Part shown: in pieces, positions 35,591-48,653 of the stretch
Layout of the letters: each line of letters opens with the position of its first letter
Position numbering within the stretch: position 1 is the stretch's first letter
Assembly: GCA_016800925.1 (NCBI GenBank)
Contig: JABCPU010000350.1
Location: 1 to 64,000, forward strand
DNA from: Suillus spraguei
Lineage: Eukaryota; Basidiomycota; Agaricomycetes; Boletales; Suillaceae
Reading direction: 5' to 3'
DNA: 64,000 nt
Notes under the pieces: generated by a model
What the model was told of the DNA's origin: nothing
The model's input: the letters and a program-made list of their open reading frames with translations, nothing else
Databases searched by the model: none
Program-made: the position numbers and the translations under genes

Positions 35591-38500
35591 ATGGAACTAG
35601 TATTTTCAACCGATCGACTGGCCCACGAAACAGGCCTCAGAGCCGCCTTGTCTTACTTAGACGCTCTAGGAGGTCACGACGGATTACAACCTGCAATAGA
35701 ACATCTGCTCTCTCGCCCTTATGCTTTTGCATACATCCTCTCCGGTATCTCACAGACTTCATTTTCATGACATCAACTAACTTTAACTCCCGGAATAGTT
35801 TGGGATCGCTCTGCCGATATGGACTCACAAATAATGGATGACTTTCCTACGGACGCCCAAGAGTACTGCTCCAAGTCGTCCCTTGCGCGCAAGATGCTCG
35901 ACAGTGTGTCTGTTTACGCTCTAGCCCTGCCAATCGTGTCTTTGGAGAGGGAAGTTGCAAGGGACATTGGTCGCTACCGGGCCTTCATTGAGGGCACACA
36001 GCCCGTGCTTGGTGCATTGAGCACTATGAAATTTGCTGACGTGAAGTCGCTCAAGAGCGATTCTAATCTCTTTGGAGTCGAGCCTGGTGACGGAGTCGTC
36101 AACATGCAAGCGTCCCAAATCATGCACAAGCGTGATTACCAGAATACTCGTGTAACTATCGATGCATCGCTCTTCGTCAAACTTGGCATGGCTGTGCCTC
36201 CCACGAGCGAGGCAGCCACATCGTTGTCCGCCTACATCCTTTCAGAGCTGAAAAAAATACTCTCGGTGGGTATCCTTACGATATACTTTTAGACATTCCC
36301 TCACAGTTCTCTCAAGTTTTACCTCTCGCTTCTGCGGAGGACGGAATTAGTGGGCGACATTAAAGCTTTGCTCTTCCCAAATGCGGAAGAGTCTGCTAAC
36401 GATGTTGCGCCTGAAGTTTCGTTCCCCGAAGACGTTGAGAGTTCAACAGAACAAAGTGCGTATCCAATGGTGCAGCCCATGAAGGCCGCTCTTTACTTCG
36501 ACAACGCGAACGGGTTCGGCGAGTGGCGAATCCTGATATCTACGGAGGCTTATAAGCATCTACGCGAACACCGTCGAGCGGACAAAAAAATATTCAAGAT
36601 TATCTACAAGAAGATCAAGTCCGTCTTTTAATGACATTTATATCATTGATCTTATAATCATCACAGACATCTCTCGCATGGCCAATTTTCAGCCGACAAC
36701 CACAAGAGACTCAATGGACCGGATGCAGGTATTCCTGTCTTTCAAGCCAAGATGACCAAAGACCTACGACTGGTGGTAATGTCAATTCTTAGAATCTCTC
36801 GGCAGGCGCTAACTTATTTTTATCACAGTACCAGATTGATTGCGTCCCTGACCAGGATGGAGAAGTATGTAATTCATACACCAAAGACGAGTATATCATG
36901 CTGAGACCGATTCTTGATAGTCCGAGAGACAAGGTGCGCCATCATGTTTCATGAATAAACATCATCACTGATGCGAATACTAGTCATCAAGGTATTCGGG
37001 ATCTACAGACACTCCGAGCTAAGCAGAATATGGAATGCCTTTGGAAACCATCTAGCATGCAGGGGTGCAGAATATCGCAGAAGGTTGAGCATACCTGTCA
37101 TCTATTATGCGACATACGGAGTAATCGCTCTATCAGATGCATATTTCGCACCAAACCCGCTGACAACGTTATTCTACCGGCCTCATTCCCGCCAATAGAA
37201 CCCGAACCAGAAATTCCGGCAAGCCCACTGGATCTTAACCCCAAGGATATGGAGGATGTTGAGTGTTTACATCTTTCATTAACACAGAGATTGATCTATG
37301 GTACAGCTTCACTCTTTGCTTGCGTATGAATGAATATTTTGCAACTTGATGCATGACGATTGATGATTTTCTAGCCTGGAGAAATATGTTACATTTTCGC
37401 AAGTACGTTTATTTGTATAGATCTTCAATATAGAATGACTTGATAATATCTCCTCAGGCATTTTTGCATAGTGAGTGCCTTGTACATAACCATTCATGTC
37501 GTCTTATTCTTGCAAAAGGTCTCATCGCAAACCAAGACGTACACCATGTATTCATGCTCTCGTATGTCCTACTGCTTTGAAGTGAGTTTAGCGATTGACA
37601 TCACTTCAGTCCTCAAGAACAAAGAGTTGTTCATTGCACTACGTCATGCTATGTTTTGGGTCGCAGTGGTACAGGGTAAGTACCTCACGCTCGATGGTGC
37701 TCGTGTATCTATTTCATGGGCCACTAGAAAAACGACGACAATGCTGTTCAAGATCCTTGGCATGCAGCGAGCCTGGGAACTGAGGGGCCTTGATATGCCC
37801 AAGCCACGTCAAATTTTTGTCACTAAATCTAGAATGCTGGCGAAAAAAGTAGAAGAATACTTTACGAGGCTTCTCGAGTCCATGGCAATGGCAGGCTATA
37901 CGTTGCCCGAAATCGCGAAACTCAAGGCACAAAGCATCGAGGATGATCTTATTGATATTGACGATGCCCCTGAAGTGAATCTACCGGCAAGATATAGCCA
38001 ACTCGGGGACAAACATTTCCCCTTGTTCGTAACCTTTGATCAAGTATGTTATCATGTATTTCACAGACCGTCTTAAACCTCATTTTGTGTAGCTAGCAAA
38101 GATGATCGCAGCCGATATCTTTAATATGGATGATCCTGGGACGAGACGTAGCGCTGAACTGTTTTTTGGCACTAATGATGCAGAGGCGCATGATTCATTT
38201 GTCACCTATAAGATATTCGAAAGGCAATATTGGCCGCATTTTCCGCAGGGTCTCACCAAGAACCTTAGTAATGCTGCTTTCTTTTTGCTAGATAATGCAC
38301 TCACGCATTCTACCCAGACTCATGGTTGGTTTTCAGCGAGTTTATGGGCAAGTCTAAGTTTATATCCAACCAAGCAGTTCCTAAACCACCTTACAGGTAT
38401 CATCAAAGGCTCTGAACAGGCGTTGGGCTTTCTGGATGGATCCCTCGACCGTTCAAGTTACATTTGTCTTTCCTCTCGCTCCAATCCTGTCTTTGCAAAC

Positions 38501-41500
38501 CAGAGAGACACGCTCTATGATATATTCGAGATCTACCGGAAATTCAAGAAGCAGAAACACCACTTCGATGTAGCTGATCGGTAGGAGCCGTTTTACTTAG
38601 ACTTATTGGACATTCAATTAATTTCACACAGTACACACGCAATACTGAAGGTCTTGCGAAATCAAAATTTCCCTGGTCAACAGGTTGATTATCTGTGAGT
38701 ACATTATATCTCGTCTGGATAACTCCAGATCCTGATCGATCACACCAGGTATGTCGACGAGGCGCAAGACAATCTTCTAATCGATGCGTTGGGTGAGTCA
38801 TCTTTCCCTTCTTCAATACGAGAAGTATGAAGGAACTTTCTGTTTTAGTCTTGAGACGACTGTGTAGAAACTCAAACGGTCTCTTCTGGGCTGGGGATAC
38901 TGCGCAGACAATCTCTGCCGGAAGCTCCTTCAGGTTCAACGATCTGAAAGCGTTCGTCTATCGTATGGAGGTTAGCGGCTAGCAGTTGTGTTCCAGAGTG
39001 TGATTTGATGTCTTCTTATAGCGTTACAGTAGCTCAATAACCCCCACTGGAGCTCCTGCGCATCAACCAACGATGTTTCAATTGGCCACCAACTACAGAT
39101 CGCACAATGGCATCGTGAACTGTGCTCATTCTGTCATCGAGCTCATCACGAAGTTCTGGCCAAACGCAATTGATCACCTCCAACCTGAAAGGGGGACAGT
39201 CGATGGAGTGAAGCCAGTATTTTTTACGGACGTGGATAATGACAGTCACTGCAAACGGTTTTTGGTCGGTGAAAGGTAAGTGGAGCACCTTAATATTTGT
39301 CGTTCCCCTGCTAAGGTTCTCGCAGTGCTAGTAACTTAGAGCTTGGAGCCCGCCAGTGTAAAATGTCCCTGCTCAAGGTTACGTTCATATTTTGAAAAGT
39401 CATTTGATAGGCATACTTGTACGTGACGAAGCGGCAGTCAAGAAGTTGCAAGAACAAGTAGGCGATATTGGAATGACTATGTGGGTCATCTTGCAATTAT
39501 TTGTGCTCCATGATTTTCAAGTTTACGCGTCTGCGCAGGACGCTCTATGATAGTAAAGGTCTTGAGTTCGACGATGTGAGAAAGCTGACCTTGACTGTCT
39601 GATGACTGACTGACTCCGGCCAGGTTCTCTTGTACAACTTTTTCGGGGATTCTGCCATAGATGCGTCACGCTGGCGGGTAGTTCTCAATGGGGTAGAGGG
39701 TCAAAAATATGCACCTGATTTTTATCGTGATGAGGCCCGGTACGCTGGAATATGCAGCGAGGTAAGTATGCCGCTCATCAATCAAGGAATACGCATAACT
39801 TACTTTTATTAGTTGAAACTCCTCTATGTGGGGATTACCCGAGCAAGGAGGAACGTATGGATATTTGACACATCCGATAAGTCCGATGCTATGCGTGTAC
39901 GTTCAGACCATTTGCATGTCATGCGCGGCATGGTTTGATAATCCTCTGTTCTCAGATCTTTTGGAAGTCTCAAAATCTGATCAGCACCTGTGCCCGTGGT
40001 ACCGATGTTCCTCCTCTAGCCGTCTCCTCTACTCCGGAGGAATGGGCATCCTCCGGGCGTTCACTGTTCTTCCACAAGCGCTATACGCAGGCTCTACATT
40101 GCTTCAAGCATGCTGACCTTCGCCGTGAGGTGAAGGTTTGTGAAGCTTATCTGCTACGGGAGGCAGCACGTTCCAGTATCGGAGTAGCCTTGCTTAACGT
40201 TCAGCAAAGGGCTTTTACTACGGCAGCAGATGCCTTTGTTGACTGTGCTGCAGCTGCGACTGGCAATGAGAGACGTCAATATTACCGCACCTCGGCAGAC
40301 TCCTACGTCCGAGGAGGACAATACATCAAAGCTGCTGATACCTATCTCAAGGCTGAAGAGTTTGAGCTAGCTGCAAAGCAATACCGCAAAGCTGGATCTT
40401 TTGACAGGACGCTCCATGTTCTTACTGATCACCGCGCCGTGATACCTGAAAAGACCGCAACAGATTTGTGGATGGTGTGTCGGCTTCATTATTGCGGCAG
40501 AAGTAACAATCAGTAAGTGACCCCAACTTTGCTATGATTTGGGTTGACGGTGATTGTGCAGAGCCCCTGTACCTCTATTCTCTTCCTTTGAAGAGGAACT
40601 TGAATTTTTGGAGGAATATGACTTGAATGATGCTCGTGTTTCCCTTCTGGTGTCCCACTCCATGTACTACGAGGTTGCGGAGATACACCTATCAGAGAAC
40701 CGCCCTATGGAAGCCATACAAGCATTCCTCAAGGACAACAGAAACATTGATTCAGCTGCTCGTGCGGCCGACACACTTCTAGAATTCATGTGGCGCGAAT
40801 TTTCATTCAGGATCACCCCGAAAGCCACTGTTGACAATTCAGTGCGGCAAGCTATCGCCCTCGCTGATGAGCTGCAGGTCAAGAAACTGGAGCCCATGTC
40901 TCGTAATTTGGTATATATTGCACATTACTGAAATATACCAACCGAACTGATCCTGTGATATGTAGATTTTGATGTTTCAGAGCATCTGGCGAGAAGATCA
41001 CGAGTCGTTGAAGAAACTTGCGCGTACCTTTCAGGAACATGGTCATTACACTGCCGCTCTCCATTGCCTGGATCACTTTTTCGCTCGATCGACAGACATT
41101 CGTCCTTTCCAGCTCCATGAAATGGCAAGCTTTCTTGAAATGTTTCATACGTATGCGCGACTCCTCTATCAAACTTCGACCTTGTCCGACCCCTTAGGGC
41201 GCCGCGAATGCGATGTACAGACGCTATTATCAGTTGTGCCACTGTCAGGCGACAAGTTTCTCATCCCGAGTGGAACATTCCTGTACAACAACGTGACGAA
41301 AACTCCTTGGAACCGCCTGGTCTCGGTGCATCAGTCTGGATATACGGCTTCCCGTAAAAATATGACGGAATTGATCCGTCGGTCCATTCGAACTGTCTTA
41401 AAGGACAAGGTTTTGGCAGTCGATGAAATGTGCTGCCATGCTCCAGTCTTTTCGCAGTGCTTGTCATTCATCGTCTTCGGGACGTGTCAAAGAGACCAAT

Positions 41501-43750
41501 GCCCCCAGAATCATGTCACAAGATCGAGTTTGGGCCACGTGCACTACAACGCCCATGTTGCGATCCACATGCAGCTAATTCTTATCTTACAACTCATGTA
41601 CTCCGCGCATCCTAGTATGAAACAATGGGAAAGGTGCGCCTAGTGTATTGTCTATGGCTGAAGTATACGCTGATACTGTCGTCAGTGTGAGAGACCGACT
41701 CGAACACCTTCACGAGGTGCTGGCTCCGCCCTCATTCATCCAAGGTTCTCTTGCAGACCTCGATTTGACCCTCATTCCGCATGGTTTAGCCGGCCTAAGA
41801 GTGGTGAAGAACTGGATCTGTGAATCTTTCTATCTTTTGAATCCATCCAATAGTCCTCAATTTTTGACGACCTTGATGAGAATCGCCAGCTTGAGTTTCA
41901 CTTTTGACCGGAATGATGCTCCTGCCTACATTACTCAGGCGAAGTGTCTCACTCAATATAGATATATCAAGCTCCTCCGCAAGCCAGATAATCGCTACCT
42001 GGTGATGGATATGATCAACTCTTACCAAGGAGCTGCTCCGAGCAGTATATCATCAGGAATTCTGTTTCTACTGTGAGTTTACGCCTTGTGATCATACGCA
42101 CATACTCAAAGTTCTGTAGGCATGTCCTCCACTATCGTTTACGTGTCAATCTGTCTGTTCTATGCGACTGCATTGAGGACATCCTTTCCTCTTTTGTTAT
42201 CAATCACAGAATGGATCGTGCTTCCAACGAACTTCCACTGCACGGTGTCGTTCTTCCATCCAACTGGTTGATCTTCCCCAACAAGTTTTCTGTGAAGAAA
42301 TACGTTGAACCTGGGTCAATAAGCTCGCTCTTGGATGCGGTAGGAAATCTGATACAGAGATTGCGCATGGATGGTGCTACAGGTAGAACTTTTGTATACC
42401 CTGCAGATTGTGTTTGATGCTCACAGATCAGCAGATTTTCTGTGGCTTACGCATGTTGGCAATATCACACCATTGCTTCGCAATATCTTCATCTTCCGGC
42501 TGTAAGTCCAGTTGACTACTATGTATAGTGATCACTCATCCATACGTATTCCACAGTTGTAGGACTCTCTGCCTTGGTGCGTCTGCTTTGGTTCATCATA
42601 GTTCAACAATTCATTATAACAGTCGCTCACAATACACGATATCCCATGGTCAAGCGCAAAGTCAATTCGATCGTGCTTGATTTGCACAAAACGTATGAAC
42701 CTCAGCGCCCTGCATACTATCGAAAACTCGTGGACAACGTTGTTGAGTATATGGCGCTTTTGCCCAACGCAGGAATGCCTCGCTTAAATGGTTACCTGCG
42801 AGCTGTTCTCAATTTCAATACTAACGATACTGCGAGCGATCTTGTCAAACTTGTTCACAAGACGAAGCAATCTACTCAAGTCCCGTCATCGGTGCGACAA
42901 CTGCTTTACCAAAAGGCTAGTGAAATTCCCTATCTTCTATCCTCGCACATGGTCGCCGCACAGTCTTCGCTCAGGGTGGAGGCAGCCACCTTCGTGCCTC
43001 GCATGCAGCATGCCAAAGGTGATGTAGAGATTTGTCAGGCCAAGAAGGAGAACTTGGAGCCGATACCCCAGGAGGCTGATGTAGAGGAAGTGGAGGAGGA
43101 AGAAGTTCCAGTGGTCATTGATTCCGATGCCACTGATGGCATGGAAGACATGGACGAGGCGGTCACATCCCTTGCATCCCTTGACCCTGTGCCGAATGAG
43201 TCCCTTTATTCCAATGGGCCATCGGAAGAGCAGGAATGGGCAGCTCACAAGATTCAGGATGCATATCGCTATCACGTTTGGCGTTGCTCAAGCTCTGCAG
43301 GAGATGGAGAAATCGATGCGATATTCAAGAAATGTCTCAAACAGATGCGATCCTCTGGATGGCGTCCAAGCCATTACCGACTTCTTTTCCTTGGACCATT
43401 ACCCCATCTTCTGGCGTGCCTAGAACAAGGCATTACTCTAACTCACGCTGCCAAGATGAAGACGAAATATCTCAACCAGGTCCCTCATGAACAGCTCGAG
43501 GAGTTGGGCAGGCAGAGAAACAAGATGACGTCAGTCAAAACTCACCCAGCGTCATGGCAATGATTAACGTGTAGTTTTTGTCTACAGATCGCTCCTCAAG
43601 AAGGGCCTGCAATTACGCAGTAAGCTGGAGCCCTCCTCACTAGATCATCGTACCCGAGACATCGATGCCCTCAAACATGCGGTTTTGGAGGTCGGAGAAT
43701 TCATTCAGGAAGTTCCCGGCAGTACGAAGGACATGCAAAAGAAGTTTTAA
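35591..43750 (+). CDS. Large SF1 helicase-like protein (UvrD/TRANK1-like), copy B
   Basis: This is a tandem paralogue of the gene at 26273-34529 with the same exon order and spacing. The start at 35591 aligns with copy A; an ATG two codons upstream also exists. Conserved parts are Walker A split by a normal GTAAGT intron (37645-37740), YVDEAQDNLLIDAL near 38749, GDTAQTIS near 38896, FQLATNYRSHNGIVNCAHS near 39073, TLYDSKGLEFDDVLLYNFF near 39540, YVGITRARRN near 39825, and a TPR-like region (40010-40910). A CCCH finger lies at 41459-41515 and a weaker IQ motif (IQDAYRYHVWR) near 43253. The whole central region is open where copy A has a stop. Compared with A it ends early, at a TAA at 43748-43750. 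The following 25 codons of the ancestral tail are still readable to 43825. Helicase activity is inferred from motifs; its substrate is unknown. Confidence 0.82.
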
Positions 43751-44039
43751 ATGGCGTACAAGGGAATTGTTGCGGAGAAAAAATTATTTTGTGTGAAACC
43801 TGCTCTTAACACTGAAGACCTATAGTTCTAGTTTCAAGTTGGAGATTGTAATATTGTGTACCAATACTTGACTGATGCATGTCAGTCTCCAGTGTCCTGT
43901 AGTCGTTCCTACTTTATTATGTCCAACATGCAAGCATGAATGAATCAGAATGATGGTGCAACCCTCAATATTTTTCTGGCATGAGTGAAGGACTCGAGCA
44001 TGCTTGAGCAAGTCTTTAACTGTTACCTAAGAAGATGTC
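43751..44039. other. Spacer, no gene recognised
   Basis: It holds the decayed tail of helicase copy B, then plain sequence up to the truncated retroelement. Confidence 0.45.
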
Positions 44040-45637
44040 GCAGAGGTTGACTGCCATACTGGCGGTGTCCATAGCAACTTGTCCGGGCCATATAATCATT
44101 CTGAGGTATTCCACTTCTTCTGCATCAAAGGTGCATTTCTCTGGTTTCAAGAATAAGTGTTCCTGTTGTATTTCATCAACACTTGTCTAGTGTGCTCTTA
44201 GTGTTCTGCCATTGTTGTAGAGAAAATCAGGATATCATCAATATAAATCACCATCCATCCTTCATTAATTTCTTGTTGGAAGGTGTGATTCATGTATGCT
44301 TGGAAAGTTGCCAGGGAATTACAAAGGCCAAAGAACATGATGTTTGGTTCATAGAGGCCAAATTCCATGGTAAATGCTGCTTTCCAGTGACCATTGAGAT
44401 GGATGTGAATATTGTTGTAACCAGACTGAATATCCATTTTCATAAAGAACTGTGCGTTGTGAAGGCAGGCAACAAGGGAAATGGGGAGTGGCAGAGAGTA
44501 GGCATTCTTGACTGTCCAATCATTGATGCAGCAATAAGCTTGACAGGGGTGAAGCTCTCCGCTTTTCTTTCCCACAAAGAAGAAGCCACTAGCTTGAGGC
44601 GACAACATTTTGACAGCGGTGCATTCTTTCTCTGATAGCAGGTAAACCTTAGATGTGCGAGGAATAAAACTGGATTTGGTATCAATTCAATGGTCGATAC
44701 CAGGGCGTTTGGGGGTAGTTTATTCAATCCATCTTTAGCAAAGACATCAGTGAAGTTGTGCAAGTATGATGGTACCAATTCTTCAAAATATTTCTTTTTC
44801 TATTCCTTTTTGTCTATGGCAAATTCCTGTGCTTTTTTACTGTATTTGGGGGGCGGTAGTGAAATCATGGAGTAGTTGGGGAGATGTTTGAGTCAAGAGG
44901 TTCCATAGCATATAAGTGGTGTGTCCATAGAGACTTCTTCGATGATTCTCATGCTAACTCCATTGGTGTCATACTCCACAAGGAATTCTCTGTCCCCAAG
45001 TTCATAGGAGGAGATTTCATGTACTTCTGGCACAACTCAGATATCTTGCACCATGTTGAATTGGCCATCATCCTTGGTTGGGATTATTGAGGGCACAGGT
45101 TCTTCTTCGCCAGAAATTTCTTTGATTAGATTGAAAACCTTGCCAGGTGGTTCATCCCAAATCCAATATTTTCCTGGTGGTGCATCCACTAATCCTTCTT
45201 TGGCTTTTCTCTTTCCATGCTTCTGTTCTTCAGGGGGTCATTGCTCTCTAGGCTGGGGTCCAGCTTGAGCTTCTGGTTCTTCATCATTCTTCTGCTTTTC
45301 CATGCATGGGAGTGGTGATACTGCTCATGGTAGTTGTATGCAGGGTTCTGGTGTTGTTGTGTGTGGCACACATACACGAGGTGCTGGTTCAGGTTCTGAA
45401 CCCTCATTTTGATTTGAGATAATAGGATCATTGAATGTCACTACCTTCCTCTGTGGAAGTTTCAAGTTCTTTCACTTCTTCTGGGCTTCTTTTCATGCTG
45501 TGGGAATATAGGCAGGAGGCCCTCCTTCTTTCTGTCTTTGTTGAGATCGATTTTGAGATCATCAGATTTAGGGGTTTGTGAAAGGGTAAGGGTTTTGGCA
45601 GTCCAGTCAATGGCTGGGTTCATTGCATGAAGTCAGG
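44040..45637 (-). pseudogene. Gypsy pol fragment: reverse transcriptase
   Basis: In minus-strand reading frames there is a stretch with ISSYELGDREFLVEY-like spacer sequence replaced by decayed code. It is followed by FTDVFAKDGLNKLPP near 44740, ASGFFFVGKKSGELHPC near 44590, CINDWTVKNAYSLPLP, FFMKMDIQSGYNNIHI near 44440, FGLCNSLATFQAYMN, and the catalytic-site motif YIDDILIFS near 44240. Several stops and frame changes break the region. Some changes alter conserved residues (for example QDYC to QAYC). Confidence 0.8.
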
Positions 45638-45642
45638 GGATC

Positions 45643-46965
45643 TGTCATATACCAGACATTCAGGTCCAATCTGGACACCCAATCTATACACACCCAACCC
45701 AATCCATCCAGATCCAAACATCCAATCCATACATGTACAATCCAATCCACTCAACTGATCCAGTCCACTTGTCCAATCTATATCCGATCCAGTCTACTTG
45801 TCTGATCCATATCCATATCTGATCCATGTCCATATCTGATCCAAGTTCATATCTGAACTATTCCCATGCACCTGCGCATTACCCCTTTTGGTATATATCT
45901 GTGCTTCTGGCTCTTGGTTATCTCTGCCTCCTTCTTGATAAGTTATTCCATACAAGTTTCATTTCCGAGTTCATAGCCTTATGTTCCGCTGTATTTACTA
46001 ATGTGTTTCTGTATGTTTCAGACATAGCTTTGGACTACACTTACTTACCTTCCAGCATGCTACCTACAGTATATTAACTTGTAGTACAACTCCTGCAGAC
46101 CTCAGTCTGATTATTGCTTTCCTACTTCTGTATATTCCTCTGATTACTCTGTATCTTGTTATCATGTCTATATAACTCTGTTTCTGTTCTTGCACTTGGT
46201 CTCCAGCCCTTGTAAGCTTCTGGCTCAGACCTATGGGATCATTCCCTAGGCTGGAGCTTTGATCCTTTGTCTTATGACCTTTTGGACTTTGTCCGATTCC
46301 TATTCTTGCATCCATTTTACCTCTGGCTCTACCAATGGTGGACTTATCCTGTTTCTTTCTATTGTGGATCTTGTCTGGAGTAGTATATACTCTCCTTTGA
46401 TAATATCTGGACCTACTCCTCTATAGTAGTTCAATACCTCTCCTAAGATCCACAGAGCTACGCTCATCTGATCCTCTGATCCTCTGATCCTCTGATCCTC
46501 TGCCCCTCCACTCTTCTGCTCCTCTGAGCTCTGGACCTCTGGACCTCCAGATCTATCCTATGATGTCATTCGACTCTAGTGGATCATCTTTCCCTCTGGA
46601 GCTCTGCTCCTATCCTGCCCTGGACTTTGTCTGGCAGTCTATCCTCCATTCATTCTACTTTGAACTTGTTTCAGTAGTCTTATCATTATTCCTTGTCATC
46701 CAGAAATAGTTCTGGTGTATTCCCATACTCATCTGGAAGTCCTTGGAGCTCTATTGAGCTATCCTGCCTTAGAGTTCATCCAGACTTCATCTGGACTTCA
46801 CCAAGAACTCTCCAATGGACTTCATCCAAAATTAAGGGCACCTACTTGGGCAAGGGGCACAGCGTATGAGCTGAGGCCAACTCCCTTTGACTTTCTGACC
46901 CTCCAGTACAACCCCATGTAAAGCCAGGACTTTTGAGTAGCCTCCAGTTTTGCATGGTTGTAACA
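45643..46965 (+). mobile_element. Solo LTR, family B (1,323 bp)
   Basis: It begins TGTCATATACC and ends GGTTGTAACA with the 5-bp duplication GGATC on both sides (45638-45642, 46966-46970). It sits inside the minus-strand Gypsy element in opposite orientation. It contains short CCATATC(T/C)GATCCA repeats near its start and an 8-bp (GATCCTCT) tandem array near 46468-46502. Most CpGs present in the 56631 copy are TpG or CpA here. Confidence 0.92.
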
Positions 46966-46970
46966 GGATC

Positions 46971-47343
46971 CCTAAAAGAATCTGATCATGTCAGCCAAGT
47001 TTGGTGATATTGAACTTGCTGAACATAGTGCATTGATCAATTTTGACCATTAGTAGACAGTAGTGCATGATTGGCCCCCCTTTGACATAGGAGCCATTGG
47101 CAGTCGTGACTTTGAAAGGCTTATCAAGCTTTTGTTTAGTGATTTTGTGGAGCTTTGCAAACTTCTCAGAGATAAAGGTTCCAGCTGCTCCAGAGTCTAT
47201 GATGGCAGTGGTGTCAACAAATTTTAGATGAGTTCATGACAGAAGAGTAATGGAAACACAAAGTTCCTTTCATTGATCAACTGCATGTACAAGTCTTAAT
47301 AATACATTGGGAGAAACATACATTGATTTCTTGTTCTCCCATT
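46971..47343 (-). pseudogene. Gypsy aspartic protease fragment
   Basis: The minus-strand reading just downstream of gag gives the TTAIIDSGAAGTFIS active-site region near 47200. It continues with the ITKLG-type strand and is then cut by the family-B LTR. It corresponds to about 62330-62700 of the plus-strand copy. Confidence 0.7.
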
Positions 47344-48207
47344 CTAAAAATCCTGCCTCATACAGCACACCATTTTGTTTTCATCTTCCTCATCAGGAAG
47401 TTCATTTATTTCAGCCTGGCATGTCAAAGTTTTCTTCTTCTTGTCAGGGCAATTGCTGAAGTGATGCCCAGTCTTTTGGCACCTGAAGCATTGTCCTTTC
47501 TTCATGCATTTGGTGCATTCTGCATCAGAGATGCGATCAACCACCATCACATTAGGGTTGTGATTGGGGGTGTAGTGGGAGTTTCCATAGTTCTTCTTCT
47601 TCTGTTGTGGAGTGTGATGGTTTCTGATGGCATTGAGACACTGGTGGGAATTGTTGATTGAAATGCATTGTGAAACCATGTTCTTGAATACGTTGGGGAT
47701 GTCTCCTGGTGCAAACAGCTTTGTTAAGATGCCTAGGTTCAGGCCATCTTGGAAGTACTGGATCTTTGTGGCATCATCTGTGACTTTTGCCCTAGCTGCA
47801 AGATGTTCAAAGTTAGTGATGTAGGTTTGGAGATTGCTGATTCCTTGTTTCAGATCTCTTAGTTTCATGATAGCAGTTCCCATGGGATCCACTGCTTCAA
47901 AGGCTTCATTGAAGCTCTTCATGAAATCCTTCATCAATCCATAACTGACCTTGTTGCCAGCTATGTTGGTGGATTGAGCATGGGAGAGGAACTGCTCTTT
48001 CCATGATTTGGCATTCTTTTCATTCATGAATGACATAATGAAGATGATTTTTTTCTTATCATCTGTGTAGATTTTGTCATTGATATCAAGATATGTGTTG
48101 CATGATAGGATGAAGTTTGCAGAATTGTTATAATATCCATAAAAGATGGATGGGAGTCTGATCTTGAATTCAAATTCTTTTCCCGTAGTAGTAGTTGTCA
48201 TGATCAT
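47344..48207 (-). CDS. Gypsy gag-like protein with CCHC zinc knuckle
   Basis: This is an open frame of 287 codons. It begins with a short threonine-rich start, then FEFKIRLPSIFYGYYNN. A capsid-like helical domain follows (MNEKNAKSWKEQFL, MKSFNEAFEAVDP, LRDLKQGISNLQTYI, KIQYFQDGLN). Near the end is C-x2-C-x4-H-x4-C (CFRCQKTGHHFSNC). It is homologous throughout to the gag at 61474-62310. The frame is still fully open although the surrounding element is CpG-depleted and truncated. It should package element RNA in particles, but this copy cannot complete a cycle alone. Confidence 0.85.
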   Translation of the reverse strand: MIMTTTTTGKEFEFKIRLPSIFYGYYNNSANFILSCNTYLDINDKIYTDDKKKIIFIMSFMNEKNAKSWKEQFLSHAQSTNIAGNKVSYGLMKDFMKSFNEAFEAVDPMGTAIMKLRDLKQGISNLQTYITNFEHLAARAKVTDDATKIQYFQDGLNLGILTKLFAPGDIPNVFKNMVSQCISINNSHQCLNAIRNHHTPQQKKKNYGNSHYTPNHNPNVMVVDRISDAECTKCMKKGQCFRCQKTGHHFSNCPDKKKKTLTCQAEINELPDEEDENKMVCCMRQDF

Positions 48208-48653
48208 GATGGGAAGTCGGTGGGGATGAGTGTACTTTCTTGGTGCCTACAAACTCTGTCTTGCTGTCCATTAGGGCTTGTCTTTGTCAGAGGGCTCCTT
48301 GTCATTGATCTGTTTAGCATACACATACACTAATCTTGCTTACTAAGCAATCAAGGGTTTGGGGTCAAAGACTGGATAGTCGATGATCAGATAGATTTTA
48401 ATATTTTGTTATGAACTGTGGTAGCATCACCAATGACAATGAAAAGACACTATCAATCATTGGGAATTTCTACAGGTAAAACCCAGTAAGATTAAAGTAA
48501 AGAATCTACTACAAGTACACTATGCTTATATACGTAACTGTATGCACACAGACCAGGTAACTGTGAGAAAGTAACTGCATATCCTAATAAGGAAGGCATG
48601 TATAGTACAGACATGTTGAGATGTATGAGTCAGAGGTTTAGTATATGCGTATG

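Noticed and set aside
46715..46921. Short frames in the family-B LTRs (also 53917, 54073 and 57776)
   Set aside because: Repeated at the same position in each LTR copy and not conserved as protein.
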